The position numbers were made by a program, and so were the translations under genes. From the NCBI RefSeq assembly GCF_048773025.1, contig NC_133539.1, positions 36,963,001 to 37,027,000 of the forward strand: a stretch of DNA of 64,000 nucleotides. The letters are read 5' to 3'. Source of the stretch: Camelus bactrianus (Eukaryota; Chordata; Mammalia; Artiodactyla; Camelidae). The notes below the pieces were generated by a model. That model searched no databases, was not told the origin of the DNA, and saw nothing but the letters and a program-made list of their open reading frames with translations. Positions 36,831 to 49,966 of the stretch are shown piece after piece; the stretch's first letter is position 1; each line of letters opens with the position of its first letter.

Positions 36831-38245
36831 AACCAGGATAAAGCAGAAACACTTTGGGTGGTAGAACAAAGAAGCAAAGACAAAACCACTTAACATCTAT
36901 TCCTGATTACTGATTACACATTTCATGCCATAATTAAATAATAACTAGAAAAACCTCATAAAAAAGAAGTAAATATTAAAGAGCATCCATAGCTAACTTC
37001 ATCTGCAAAGAGGGCCTGGGAAAGAACTTGAGGGTGGTTAAAATAAAGGCTAAATTAACGAAGAATGAGATTGCTTTTTTAGTGGAAAGCAGTTTTCTTG
37101 GAATGAAAAATAAAACTTAAAATACTGAGTTTTAATTTCTGCACACTCGTATCCCCTACAAAACTGGTCCACGACTGTAAATACACTACATGGCTTATCC
37201 ATCTGTGTCACCTCACCTATTCTAAGTGATGGCCATTGCTTCATAGGAAGAATCACAGAATTGGGATAAAACTGAGCCCATGCTGCTGGTATTGACCCCT
37301 GTAAACTAGCTTGTATGCGTCGCAATCTGCTTCACCGACTGTTCTTCTCAACTCTTATTGCTTCCAAAGGGGATAGGATGTGTCTAAAGGGGGCAAACAG
37401 AATGTAGATGGCTCGGTATTATTTGAAATATGTGATTAAAGAAGAAGAATTAATACTACAAATGCTTGTGGCCAAAGGTCCTATAGTGCCACAGGAAATA
37501 CAGTGTAGTGTAGACAAAAGCTTTTCGGAGAGTAGGTTATGAAGTTTTGGCAAAGAAGTAAAAAAAGGGAAAAAAATAAAATAAAAAATAAATGATAAAT
37601 TGATGTTTTATAAATCCAGAGAGTTAAAATCAAGATCTCAAAAATCATTTCTCTGCTTTTTTGGGACTCAATGGAATTCTCTAAATATAGAGGTAATGTG
37701 ATGGAAAATCCCTGTTCCTAACAAAATGAGAGGTCTTCAGTTCTGTTCTGAATACAAATCACAGGAAAAGGAAAGCTGTGAATTAATAAATAAAATGCAA
37801 GAAAAAAATAGGGCCAAGGAGGAAACCTGATTTTCTAATAATTTAAGACTTTTTCCTACAGACACATGATAGTGAAAATATAAAGCCTAAAGATACAGTG
37901 CAATTAAATAAAATAAAAGGCAAGGCATGTTACAGTTAACCACTGATACTTTGTGCTGGAAGAGGGAAATAATGGAGCCCCATTTGTAAAAAATATATCC
38001 ATCTCTACACTGACATTTTCTGTTACACTTATTTCTACACTGACATTTATTTATGAAAAAGTGAATCAGGGAGAGAGCTTTCAGACATTAAATGCAGCCT
38101 GGAAAAAAAATTTGATTTAAAAACTCTTCTCATTTTATCTATTTGCCAGAATTTATTACTCTGAGATAAGAATTTTTTTTTGATAATGTCAACTAATCAA
38201 CCTAGATTTTAACCAAATTGAAATTTTTCATCTGCTCATTGATTT
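36831..38245. other. Unassigned sequence
   Basis: Nothing recognised. Contains an A-rich stretch (37558-37595) and a doubled 'tctacactgacatt' near 37992 and 38032. Confidence 0.45.
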
Positions 38246-38268
38246 TATATATATATATATATATATAT
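38246..38268. repeat. (TA)n microsatellite
   Basis: Uninterrupted 23-base TA run. Confidence 0.9.
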
Positions 38269-38390
38269 GGACAAATACTATAGAATTGCATTTTGGAAAT
38301 AACTAAATGTGCTGGTATTATTTTAAGAAGTTAATTATTAAAAATATGTCTTTTCTGGGTATTCATTTTTTGCACCTTAAGGTAATATGA

Positions 38391-38466
38391 CCCTTCCTTC
38401 CTTCCTTCCTCCCTTCCTTCCTTCCTTCCTCCTGCCCCCTCTCTCCCTTCCTCTCTTTCTTTCTTT
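38391..38466. repeat. (CCTT)n polypyrimidine microsatellite
   Basis: About 76 bp of C/T with two blocks of CCTT/TTCC units, then a TCTT tail, on the plus strand. Confidence 0.92.
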
Positions 38467-41400
38467 AAACAACATTACCATCCATCATTACTACTATGGA
38501 ACACCAAAATTTAGTTCAATAATATTTACTTTACTGCCAAGAAAATAAGATTCCAGCATATAAAATAATGTTTTAAATGTTAACACAGTGAAGAAATGAC
38601 CGAGTCAATCATAACTGATTATTTTACAGTAACTGGAAGGGTTATTATTTATTTATTTTGAGAGGAAGGAATTCCTTTTTCATAATAGTTTTCAAACCAT
38701 ATAGTGGTCTATAGGGGAAAAAATGAGCCTTTTGTTTCATAGCCACATCTCATTCAAGCTTACACACAGTATCATTCATGGTTTTACCTTGTCAGTTATT
38801 GCTGTCCACCCCTTTTCTTAGTGTTTCAATTTGAAAGTATTAATATAATATTGCTTACTCAAGTTTATTTGCGGGACACCTTGATGTAGTGTACTTACTA
38901 AATATAGGAAATGAAGCCTGAAATATACTGAAGGTGTACATATTTTTAAATGTTATTGTCAGATGTGTAGTCTCTTCCAACATGAAAGCTTCCATAGCAC
39001 CCTACCATTGGCATATAGGCTCTTTAGTTGGTCAAATGAAATTTGAGTGAATTATTTTTTAGAGAATATTTGTTGTAGTATTTTTCTCTAACAAATAATT
39101 TGAATGTTGTTTTCTTCAGCTTGATCAATGGCCTTCCCTGTACCATACAAACCAAATTTTAGTTTTTGATACATTAATTTAATCTTATGCCTTTCAACAT
39201 CATTTCTTTGTAAAGTGAAGTAATTTCATTATTTTGATTTTATTTGGATGAATGCAAGCTTTAATTCTACAGCTCCATTTTAATCTTCTAACAATTTTCA
39301 TTGAAAGCTTAAGTTTCAGCCCTCTAGATCTTAATTCAATGATACAATCAATCTTCTTATTCTGATGTAATGAAGTCTTTGAAATGTGAGAAATCAAGAA
39401 AACAAACTGCTCTGTGAATTTGGGATTCTAGAGGTGAACACATAATATGCCTTTTGTTGTTTCAGCTACAACAATTTACCATAAACAGGTTTAAAAAAAA
39501 GTCAGACGTGGGTCACTTGATTTTATATATCCTCATGATAAAATCAGGGGATTTGCTATGTGTGTGTGTATACATGTGTTCCATTGGTTTGAGATTTAGG
39601 TATTGGTTTGAGATTTAGTTAGTAGCTTTTGTTTCCATCAAGGACACTTGTCTTGCAGTTGTGAGCCTGGACAAAATCCTATCCCATTCCTGACTTATTT
39701 CCCACATTTTGATCTTCTGCGTAAAGTATGTATTTGACAAAAAGAGGAGATTAGGCCTTGTAGATAATGCTTAGTCCAAACTTTCAAGAAGATTTTGGTG
39801 TTAATATCTGATGTTAAAGAGAATTAATACTATTCCATTACACATAAGTTACATGTAAATATAGATGTTTTAATTTTATAGTTCCAGCATACTTAAATGT
39901 TAATTTATTTTGTCATAGATATTTGGTGGTACCCTTGTTATTATAATTTTTATTATATAATAAATTACTCAGAATAAGTTCGTCCTTAAAACTACCTAGA
40001 ACATATACTTTAATGGACAAAAAACATTCAAAATATTTCCTACCAATGTTCAAGATTTTATGGCTTGAAATTTGGTACTGTGACTATTTTATCTGAACAT
40101 TTGTATTCACAAAAGAAATCACTTAAGCTGTTCTACTATGATTTTTCAGTTAAAACAAATGTTTCAAAAGACTCAAATGTGATCTTGAAGTGAGGACAGA
40201 TACAATGACTGGGACATTCTATGTAAATTGTGCACCTGATTGATTGATGGTACAAAGTTGAGGGAGTAGTAATAAATTTTACTGAAATAATCAAATAAAA
40301 ATACAGAATTCAGCTAAGTGCTTCCTTCTACATATTACCCCATAGTGCTTCAATTCCTTCTGTGTTATTTGTAGCTGGCTTGTTTTGGATTATAATGACT
40401 ATCATGACTTACAAGTGTTTTCAGGGAAAAATGACTTTTTATTGATTTGTTTAAATACGACCTTTTATCTTTCTGACCAATGTGAGAAAGTAATCCTTAT
40501 ATCTCCTCCATTTGCAATAACCTGAAGTAGAATTCAAGAACAGATATGTTGCTAATTTAGTTTAATCCAAAATCTAATTACAGTAACAGAAAGATTTTTA
40601 AACCTTAAAATAATTGTTTCATCTTAGTGAACCCTTGGTATTCTCAAAGAACCATGGAAGGTAAAGAGCCTATAGCTGGAGGATACCTTTTTTGTGTGCT
40701 GCAGAGAAGAGTGAGCCATCAATTAAGATAGTAAGAACCATTTAAAATAAAATACGGAAATTGTAAGAATTATTAGAAAAGCATGTACTTCTACATGATT
40801 ATGGATGAGACCAGCTTCTTCATGGCAATGATACTTCAGAATATCTCAAAAATTTATTGGTGGAAAAAGCATGGTGAATTTAAGATGAAAATCCAAGTGT
40901 CTTCAGTCATCCCATTGGAGAAGGATCAGTATATGAAGAGAAACACAATTAGGAATCACTAAGATTTATTTTCTGGCTTGAACCCTGCTATACTTCATAT
41001 TTACCTGTTATATTCTAAAATCATTTGTCTATAATTAGCACCCAGACACACACACGAAGACACATGCATAGTGTTTTGAATATCTGTGATAATCTATGAT
41101 AAAATATTTTAAGTGAATTTAAACATAGGATGAAAGCTTATTTTATCTTAGAACTCCCATAATATGCTTATAAGATATTCCTAAGTTGAGGTTTATTTTT
41201 AAGGGGTGGGAAGTGAAACAATTAGGAGAGAGAAGTGAGATGAAAACAATGATCTTTAGCTTGTAAAATTGATACTTTAGTAAGTGCTGCTGATAACTGC
41301 AGGTTTGGCAGTTTTTTCCTCCCACAAACATAAGGGTATGCATAATAAAAATTTAATACTGTAACTGTGTTAAACATAAAATACTATAACATAAGTGTCA

Positions 41401-43091
41401 CAATTTAAATTTTTTCCAAAGTACACTAGTACACTATGTGTTAGGAATCTTTGTTTTAATTTTCTGGTGCCTCCTCTACAGAGAATTTCCCTCTTGAGTA
41501 CCCCAAACATAATTTCTATGAAGCTATTATTTTTTCACCTGTCCATATCCCCTCTCCCATGCTCCAACATCCTTCTCACCTCCAGTCATCAAGTAGTCTG
41601 CAAGGTTGCTGAAGAACTGAACTTAGTGGAAGAAGTAGTATTGGGAATTTACAACTGAAAAAACAAAATATTCTTTCCCACCCTAGAAACCCTTTCTACG
41701 TAGTAGTAGAGAAAGAGAACACTTATTTTTGAAGAAGCATGAAACAAGTATTTGATGCCTGTAACAGGCAACCAGCTCAGAGGTTGCAAAGACAGAAAAG
41801 AAGTTCATACCCTTTTGAACTAGAAAATATGTTTTCAAGATAAACAATAACTAGTCCTCAAGTAAGAGGACTTGATAGAGCTGTTTTTCACACAAAGTTC
41901 ACCTGACTTTATCTGATAATTGGGGTGATCATCTGTGGGGGTGAATATCTGTGTTAGTTAATTGACGGCCTCTTATCTCTTCTCACATCTTTATGACTGG
42001 AGAAAGTTTTGCAACCTAGGGCAAGGCTACGCACTGAAGTTAGGCTCCTGCTCTTCCACAGAAATGGGGAGAAATTTCTCTCTTCAAGTTCGCATTTCAA
42101 AGATATATTCCCAGGCCCTTGAGATAGATGTTCCTGGGTCATAAAACTGACAAAAGGGCAATCTAGTCTTCAAAAGGGTTTATATACATTTCAAACAGAG
42201 AGAAAGCACTTACAAGTTTTCTTCAGTAATTGCTCAAAGAAAAAGCATGGGATGGGAGAGGGTGGGGAGGGAAATCTTTTCCCTTATTTTCAACAGGGAA
42301 AGTTAAGTCTGTTACTTTAATTTGTATTTTTTTCCTTGTAGTAGAGCATAGGAACATAATGGGTTTGACTTTTCTTAAGAATGTTTTTATATGATGATTT
42401 GCCATTATTTCCTTAAAAAAATTCCTCCTGAATTTTCATGCTGTTTTTTTTAATTTCTGTCTTACTAGCCTTTTTGCAAAGCAAAGAGAACCACCCCCCA
42501 GATTTAATAAGTTTAAAGTAAATTGATACTAAAAAGTATAATTTCTGATTCAAAACTTAACCCTTTGTCTTACATTTTATTTCAAAATTTTAATGTCTAA
42601 AGTTGATGTCTGATTTTAGGCATAGTGAGAAAGCAAGCTAATTTAAAAATGCACATTGAAATCTTGGTCCCACAGTGTTTGATCAGAATCAAATTAATCA
42701 CAGTTCGTGTTAAGCCCCTGGACGCTGTAGAGTACCTCTCTGAATAATGACTGTCCTCTAAGATTATGAATTATTAAAATAGACGTCTTTTTAGAGGAAC
42801 GGTCTGTAGCATCTTTAGGTTCATTGATTTCATGAGCATGTATTTAGTAAGCAAGACAGAGGCATTAACATTTTTGGATACTTCTTCAAAATATTCTTAT
42901 TGAGCACATAAGTATCTTGAAATTATTTTTGACCCAAGAGTTGTGGTGACTCAGGAACTCTTCTATTCAGAGCTTGTTTTCTTCTATGATTAGAGTTGGC
43001 TGATGCTTGCAGTATTCATGTATGAAACAGAAATCTGAACCAAGCGCTACAGAAAACTTACAATACCCTATCCTTACATGGAGATTAAGAT
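38467..43091. other. 4.6 kb with no recognised gene or repeat family
   Basis: Apart from a 19-bp tandem duplication at 39583-39620 I see nothing to name. Open frames are all under 90 codons and unconvincing. Confidence 0.45.
39583..39620. repeat. Two-copy 19-bp tandem duplication
   Basis: 'attggtttgagatttaggt' is followed immediately by 'attggtttgagatttagtt', 18 of 19 identical. Confidence 0.9.
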
Positions 43092-43116
43092 ACACACACA
43101 CACACACACACACACA
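43092..43116. repeat. (CA)12 microsatellite
   Basis: Uninterrupted 25-base AC run. Confidence 0.95.
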
Positions 43117-43412
43117 TAAAATATATACATTCACGTAAACTCTTGTGCTACAGGGCTATGTATGTATTACTGTTTTGTCCATATCCCTTGAAAAATAAAA
43201 GAAGTATCACATATCCTTTAGCTTTTAGTTTCACAATTCAAGGTACCAAAATTTGGGGGGGTCCCAAATAAATGGTAACTTTTACATTTCTGAAATCCAT
43301 TTATGCCTGCTTTCTCAGCTCTCTAATAAGTTCATCACATTGTGGAATTCATAGCCCATTTTGTTTCGACTGCAGAGATACCAAGAAAAATATTTCACAG
43401 GCTTCATATGGG
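43117..43412. other. Unassigned spacer
   Basis: Nothing recognised; includes a short G run near 43255. Confidence 0.5.
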
Positions 43413-43910
43413 CTGTATCAGTTTTCTTTTGCTATATAATGGATCACTTCCAAATTTAATGCTTTCAAACAAGTCTGTCAATCAGTTAGGCAGTTCCTCA
43501 GATCTGAGCTGGCCTCAGCTAATTTCCATTAAACTCATCCATGGCATTTATAGCCATTTGGCAGAACATGGTCTAATATGGCCTCCTTTATATTTTGGTG
43601 ATCAGCTGGCAGTCAGCTGGAGTGATGGGGTGACTGAGCTGTATGTCTTCCTCCAATAGTTTCTCTAGAGTTCACTCACATGGTGGCAACAGGATTCTGA
43701 GGAAGAGAATAGAACAATATGCCTACACTCAGAACTGGTACTTCGTCACCTCTGCTGCATTGCATTGTCCACAGCAGGCACAAGCCTAGTCCTCATGCAA
43801 GGCACGGAGTAATACAAACTCCCACTTGGTGAGAAGAACTGCAAAGTACAATTGCAAAGGGTGATAAAAAGAGGGGGATAACGGAAGCCATTTTTGAAAT
43901 ATCTATGACC
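43413..43910 (-). mobile_element. Old MLT1-type MaLR LTR, antisense
   Basis: Reverse complement of the MaLR pattern: 'gtatcagttttcttttgctatataat', 'gtctgtcaatcagttaggcag', 'gctggcctcagct', 'gatcagctggcagtcagctgg', 'cactcagaactggtacttcgtcacctctgct', 'gagaagaactgcaaagtacaattgcaaaggg' and 'gaagccatttttgaaat'. About 500 bp, highly diverged, no internal region. Confidence 0.7.
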
Positions 43911-44929
43911 AAGATCGAGACATCTTCCAATAATTCTTGTCATTTTGCAAATCAGTAAATATTAATAGAAAATTCAACCTTAATAGAAAAACTAGATGCA
44001 TATGATTAAATTTGAATCAATGCCAAATTATGTACTAAATCAAAACTAGATTGAACAAGTGTTTTGCAACCTTAGGGGTTTTAAAAGAGATGAGTTCCAA
44101 TTTTCTTTCCTTTTATAAATGGAAATGCAGAATGATGTTGATAAATATTTTTTTCTTATGTGCATTAAAATGTAGTCTTTATTACTTGACCATAATTCAC
44201 TTATAATCTTCTGATATTGTATAAGTGCTTTCTGAAAAAGGAACTAAAGTCTTATGTGGTCATGTGGAGATTAAAGTGTTTTTATTGTAAAAGGAAGCCA
44301 TAAGAATGATTTTCCTGATTACTATGCAATCAAATAATACTAGAAAAATACACTTAGTTTTATGTGCCATTTATTTTTATACTGCTTTGATAGGATACTA
44401 ATAAATCACAAATACTTTGCTTTTGAGAAATTTATATAATGTTAGGCTGATTTAATATCATTTTTTATAATGTAGAGTTTTCTTAAGGTTTTGCTCCTGA
44501 ACAAGAATCTTTCAAAATATTTTTTATCATCATTATTCCTTATAACTTTTACAGTATTAAGATTTATAAGCATATTGTTTCCTCAGAACCATAAATCATA
44601 ATACAACTACTAATTACAGCACAACTATTTTGAGTTTCATGGCTGAAAAAATATGTAGGATTTGTCTACAGAGTTATTTAGATATCTAGCAAATAGGGTT
44701 TAAAGATTTTATTCACATTTTGAATAACAACTTGGACAATGGAAAATAAGTGAAAAGGGACCTAATAAAAAAAATTGTACCTCATATAGGTGGTTCATGC
44801 ATAGAATAGAAACATAATTGAACTCTTTTGAATTTTTGCATTGATCATGTACTCTGATTTTTCCACCTGCAATCTCTTGCTGTAGTTAATAAACTATGAC
44901 TACAGATCCCTAGAGAAAGCGAAGAGCTT
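43911..44929. other. Unassigned AT-rich sequence
   Basis: Nothing recognised. Confidence 0.5.
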
Positions 44930-45075
44930 GAATTAGGACAGAGATGACAATTTCATGCTTCAGTCCTGCTCTTTCTACATGTGAGTCTTTTTGAGGGTCA
45001 TCAGGCTTATCATCAAATGATGATAATAAGACAGCGTTATTATTAATACGACTGCTGCACTTTACAAATCACTGG
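44930..45075 (+). repeat. Probable MIR SINE
   Basis: 'cttcagtcctgctctttctacatgtgagtc' and 'tcatcaaatgatgataataa' followed by 'attattaatacgactgctgca' follow the middle and end of MIR ('ctctgccacttactagctgtgtg ... tcatctgtaaaatgaggataataat'). Diverged. Confidence 0.45.
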
Positions 45076-45892
45076 AAAATAATATGTCTGGGCAGACTGG
45101 GGTGAGGGTAAAGAACTTGGGGTCTGGCAAAGGGAAAAGCTCATATGTAATAGAAAATACTGGCAATAGCCTGCAAAGTACAATATTTAAGTAAAATATT
45201 GGACTCTAACTTATCTATTAGTTATTGTAGTAAAGGAAATAAAATATGAGCAGGTGCTAACACTTATAAAATTCCCTTATGTAGATGATACTTGCAAACA
45301 TTATTCTGAAAGCATCTTCTAATTAAAACTAATAAACAAACAAACAAACAAAAAATCAATTCGCTCCACATTTTAAAATAGTACTGGTGGCAAACATTGC
45401 TGTTGGCTTGTAGCTGCTGAATTCCATTCTTATATGCAGGACAACATGTTACCCTTAAGTTTCTGTAGATATGGAACGACTCATGAAAGATTTTTGTGTA
45501 TATGAAACTTTAACAGTTGTTCCCAGTCGCCATGAAGTAATGTAATGAGGATATATATTGGTCATATTGTCAGATATAGTTTTCATAGATTAATCAAGGA
45601 CTACATATTCTATACATGGATCCTCAGAATTCATAATCATTTGGTGCTAAAGCACGTTTATTGTTCATTCTTAAATTTATTTGAAAATGGAAGATTCTTA
45701 GCAAAATTCCAGGTAACAATTAATGTGATACCAATTAATAGCATTTCAATTTGAAAAGATGTTTATGTTACCTATAAACAGAATTAATTAAACATTAGAG
45801 TTTTCACTAGACATTAAAGTAAAGTAGGTTTATCTCTGTTTTGATTTGAAAAATTCTCTAAAATAGTATATGCAGAAAAGTTGGTATAATAA
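45076..45892. other. Unassigned AT-rich sequence
   Basis: Nothing recognised except (CAAA)n at 45334-45354. Confidence 0.5.
45334..45354. repeat. (AAAC)n simple repeat
   Basis: Five tandem AAAC-type units. Confidence 0.85.
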
Positions 45893-46040
45893 TCATCCAT
45901 TCAAGCAAATATTTATAAAACAGATACAATGTGCCAGGTTACTATCCAGGCACTGGAAATATAATGATGAATAAAATAGAAAAAAAATCTTGCTCTTATG
46001 GAATTTATAGTTTAGTTCATTTGTGAAAATTAAGATTGTT
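45893..46040 (-). repeat. L2 LINE 3' end, antisense
   Basis: 'attcaagcaaatatttataaaac', 'atgtgccaggttactatccaggcactgg', 'ataatgatgaataaaata' and 'cttatggaatttatagt' match the reverse complement of the L2 3' terminus in order. Confidence 0.75.
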
Positions 46041-46289
46041 AATAAATACTATATGACATATATATGAATATATTTTAAAATTGATTTATTACCAGTGAAG
46101 TGCATGAGCATTTAAAAAAATTGAATGTTACCAAAAGCTACCTATAAAGACTTATATTTTGCTTCAATTTGTAAATATCTTCAAATGCAAACACCTTAAA
46201 ATTCATGAGCTGTCTCTTATGGTATTTCTCTAAATATATATTTAAATAATACATTTATACATTTCTTTGACTCTTTATGGGATAATGTA

Positions 46290-47213
46290 TCACAATAGCT
46301 GGCTCTATTTTTTATTTTCACTTTCACCTCCCATTCTTTCTTTAATCCACTCCAGTCCGGCTTTCATCTCTCCCAGTATACCAAAAGGGCATTTGTCAGC
46401 TCGCCAACGATCTTCATTTTGCTACAGCAAATGTGTGATTCTCAGTCTTTTATTACTTCCTCTATCAGCAGAATTTGGCACAGTGAGTTGCACACTTCCT
46501 CCTCCAAACACTTGAGCATCTCTTTCTTGACATAACGGTCGTTACTGGCTTCTGTGTCTTCATCTTCTTTATTGGTCCTTTTAATCTCCCTAATTACTGT
46601 GCAGTTCTCTGCATTTAGCCCATTTTTCTTTTTCATTTATACTCATTTACTTACGTGGCTTTAAATATTATCTATATTATGACTTTTAAATTTGTATATC
46701 TAGCACTGATAGTCACCTGATCTACAGAATTTATATAATACTATCTAGTTGACTTTTCAGTTGGATATCCAACAGCATCTAAGAATTAGCATGTTCAGAA
46801 GTGAAATTCTAATTTCCGTGTCTGATTTGCTTTTCTACAACTATGTCTATCTCAGTGAATAGAGCTCCAATATTCTAATTGCCTAACCCCACCAAGATAT
46901 GAAATTATACTTGATTAATCAGACCTCTTTTTCTCTCTCAGGTAGTTAGTTCTACTTTCAAAATATATTCCAAATCAGACGTCATCTTACTACCACTTCT
47001 TATCCTGGCTTCAGGTACCATCATCTTATATCTGGATTTTTGCAATATTTTCCTAACCTACTTTACTCCCTTCTGCCCTTGCCCTCCTACAGTATATCCT
47101 GCATACAACAGTCAATCAATCTGATTTAAATCTCATAATAACACCCCTCTGTCCAAAACTCTTTGGTAGCTCTGCATCTTACTCAGAGAGATTAAAATCT
47201 TACAAGGCTGTAT
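46290..47213 (+). repeat. L2 LINE, coding-end segment
   Basis: Sense strand follows the L2 RT-ORF end: 'tacttacgtggctttaaatattatctatat', 'tgacttttcagttggatatccaacagcatct', 'agcatgttcagaagtgaaattct', 'tctggatttttgcaatattttcctaacctactttactcc', 'cctacagtatatcctgcatacaacagtcaatcaatctgat', 'aaaactctttggtagctctgcatcttactcagagagattaaaatcttacaaggct'. Degenerate. It ends abruptly at 47213 in the middle of the L2 text. Confidence 0.75.
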
Positions 47214-48260
47214 TTATCAGCCAATTCCCGAGTGGCAACACATAGCTCATTCAAACTGGGTAATTGACTATTTCCAGAGGTGTGGTTAGGGTTTATGGAA
47301 TTGCCAATAGATAGTGCATTATCCTGGGTTTGGTAGGTGTGATTTTTCCGGGAAGCAGATTCTGAGGCTGCATTTAGCATGCATGATGTTTATTAAGAAG
47401 TGTCCTCAGGACCTGGATTAACACCTGTGAAAATGAAGAGAAAGAAAGCAGTATTGAGTAGAGGTAAAAGTCTAGCTTGCAGTCTCAGGGACCTCAAATG
47501 ATGATGTAAACAGCTCAGAAGCTAGGATGACTCTGCAAAGTAGTCTTGAGTTATAGTGCACCAGCACTGGGGCGACATGTTCTTTGTTGGAGGGGATCTG
47601 AGTGAAGCTTTGAAGTGTCCACAAAAGTGTAGATGCTTTACCAACACTATGCTTGCCAGAGCAAGAGAGTGAAAGAGTCACTGGTGCCCAGAATGGGTAG
47701 CTGTTTAGAAAGGGTTACTTTATTGGAGTTGAGTCTTTGGTAAAGAGATGCAGTCATCCTAAACCAACTGATGAAACTGAGCCAGGGAAAGAAATATACT
47801 TTCCTCCCTTTTCTTCCATCTTCTGACCTCCAAGAGATGACTCATCCCTCATTTGTCAAGCCAGATATCAAAAATCTGTTGATATAGTACATATAAGTTT
47901 GACTTCTAGGTTTTAAGTCTGGGTGGACAAGGATGTGAGTGAATTTGGAGGGTCAATATACAGCAAAATATTCCTACTTAATCTTACCCTAGCATGTAAT
48001 CTGATTTTTATCTCCTACTATTTTTGTGGGCTTTTCTACAGTTAATAAGTCAATAAGTCAGCTTTGTTAATAAGTAAAAGTTAATAAGTCAGCTTTGCAC
48101 AAAAGGATTCCTCACCATTTGTCGGTAGCCAGAAGCCCTCTAGTCTCCTGTCTAGGACATACAGTTCTTGCTGCTGGTTTTCTGGGAGCAGGGAGAGAAT
48201 ATGGCTGGTAATTTCACAATTCAGTTTCCAGATTTCTGCTTAGATCTTTGTATTGAGCAC
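47214..48260. other. ~1.05 kb unassigned block interrupting an L2
   Basis: Lies between the broken end of L2 (47213) and its likely resumption (48261). 'gcatgatgtttattaagaagtgtcctcaggacctgg' and 'tgcccagaatgggtagctg' have the look of an old dispersed repeat, perhaps an ERVL-type LTR, but I cannot name it. A ~17-bp unit ('ttaataagtcagctttg') is repeated locally at 48041-48096. Confidence 0.4.
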
Positions 48261-48400
48261 CAACCTCATACCTACTCTCTCTAGTCTCCTCTTTTCTCAA
48301 ATCATTTCAGTACAATTCCCCATGCACTACAACTATGTTTTCCTGCCTGAATTAGTGGGAGTAGACTCCGTTGTCTTCATAAAATGGTAAGGTAGGGTTC
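48261..48400 (+). repeat. Possible resumption of the interrupted L2
   Basis: 'accaacctcatacctactctctctagtctcctcttttctcaaat' fits the L2 text that should follow 'cttacaaggct' at 47213 ('acctctctgacctcatctcctaccactctcc'). Diverged thereafter. Confidence 0.4.
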
Positions 48401-49629
48401 CAGCTGGCCCAGATGTGATCCCCATTAATCTATCAAATTTTAACCTGTCATCTTCTTGTGCCACCAGACTCAGAACCTCTCAAGGGTAGCTTCTTGGATT
48501 CCCTCTGTTGTCACTGTAGCAATTTATTCATTTATTTATCCAGTTATTTTCTGTTTTGCTTGGCTTAATAAGAATAGCTCTCCAACAATACCTTTTCATC
48601 CTCCCAAATTATTGAAATTACTTTTTCATAATGTCTTCTCTCCTATTGTAGATATACCCTTCTGTGTTCTTCACATAATGTTAGTACAGTACTGAGAGAG
48701 AGGCATTTATAAATGCTTGTGGTCTGTCAGTTATGTTTTACCAAAACCCTGAAAATTAATTTAAAAAATCAAGAAAATATTACTGATCATTAACTGACAT
48801 CTAAAGAGAAGAGCTTGGTACAGTCTGTGGAAACATAAAATTTTCATACCCTATTTTTCTATACTACTGATGTTTCTTAGTTTATGATTCTACTAATTCT
48901 TGTTTTAATGACAAAGAGGTATTTTAGTGGACTAATGGACAGCTGTTACAGGAGGATAACCTTTCATGTCTTAAATAAAATAAAATCGAAAGGAATGTTT
49001 GCTATCATTTCTAGATCAGTGTTTTTCACCTTCAGTTTTATTTCATCAATTTTCTTTCCTTTCTGTTTTTACTACACCATATTGCCCTCTGCAGTCATCT
49101 ATTTCCTATCAGGAAACAAAAGCCCATACCAGGTAGTTTAAGAGAGCAAATACAGGGAAGTGGGTCCAGTTAGAAAAATAGAAAGAATCGATGGGAATGT
49201 TGAGGCAACAGAGTGATTAGTAACTATAGGAAGATACAACCTGGGACAAGAAGACTAAAAGGACTCAGTGATAATATCAGAGCCAGAGGTTAATACCACC
49301 TCGGAGGCCTTGATCCGTGTCAGGAGTGCCAGGGCAGAGCAAGAGCATGGAGGTGGCACAGTCATTGTAAAAACGCTGCCTTGGCGGGAGGAGAGTATCC
49401 TGGCTTTCCCTTTCTCTTACCCTGTCATCTCCCACCAGTGCTTCCTTGGTTGAAGGTAACAGGGAGACAAACAGCAAGGGAACTGGGCAGTGCAGGGCAG
49501 AGGACCGACGCGAGACAGGAACAGCGCAGGACTGGCCACGACGTCTACTCTCCTTTGGTTCACTCTACCTGTTGTCTCAGAACAGCTCATGATCAAAAAC
49601 ACACATTCTAGCCCAAGTAGGTTGACATT
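48401..49629. other. Unassigned sequence
   Basis: No gene named. 49270-49610 is relatively GC-rich with overlapping open frames on both strands, none resembling a known protein. Confidence 0.45.
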
Positions 49630-49809
49630 CTTGCTCTGCCACTTGCTAGGAGTGTGACTTGCTCAGACTATTTAAAGTTGCTCAGCTTCCATTTACTTAT
49701 CTTCTAAGTGAGTATGGTAATGACAGGACTGCAGTTTAGAGTTGGTTTAGGGATTAAAAGGGCCAACAGAAGTGCCTGGAATAGTGCTGGGCACATAGAC
49801 ACCTTAATG

Positions 49810-49810
<1 letters not shown>
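49630..49810 (+). repeat. MIR SINE
   Basis: 'cttgctctgccacttgctaggagtgtgacttgc', 'tcagcttccatttacttatcttctaagtgagtatggtaatgacag', 'gggattaaaag' and 'agtgcctggaatagtgctgggcacatag' follow MIR from the core to near its 3' end. The (ATT)n tract abuts its 3' side. Confidence 0.85.

Positions 49811-49857
<47 letters not shown>
49811..49857. repeat. (ATT)15-16 perfect microsatellite
   Basis: 47 uninterrupted bases of ATT repeat directly 3' of the MIR. Length and purity suggest it is variable in the population. Confidence 0.97.
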
Positions 49858-49966
49858 CCTGTAAACATTCAAATGAGTCTGAGAGTGGACCCACTATAGA
49901 GAGAGAAAAGGTTGGATTCTAGGAAGGCAGAAGACCTGGTTATTTACATGGTTTTACTAGTGTCTT

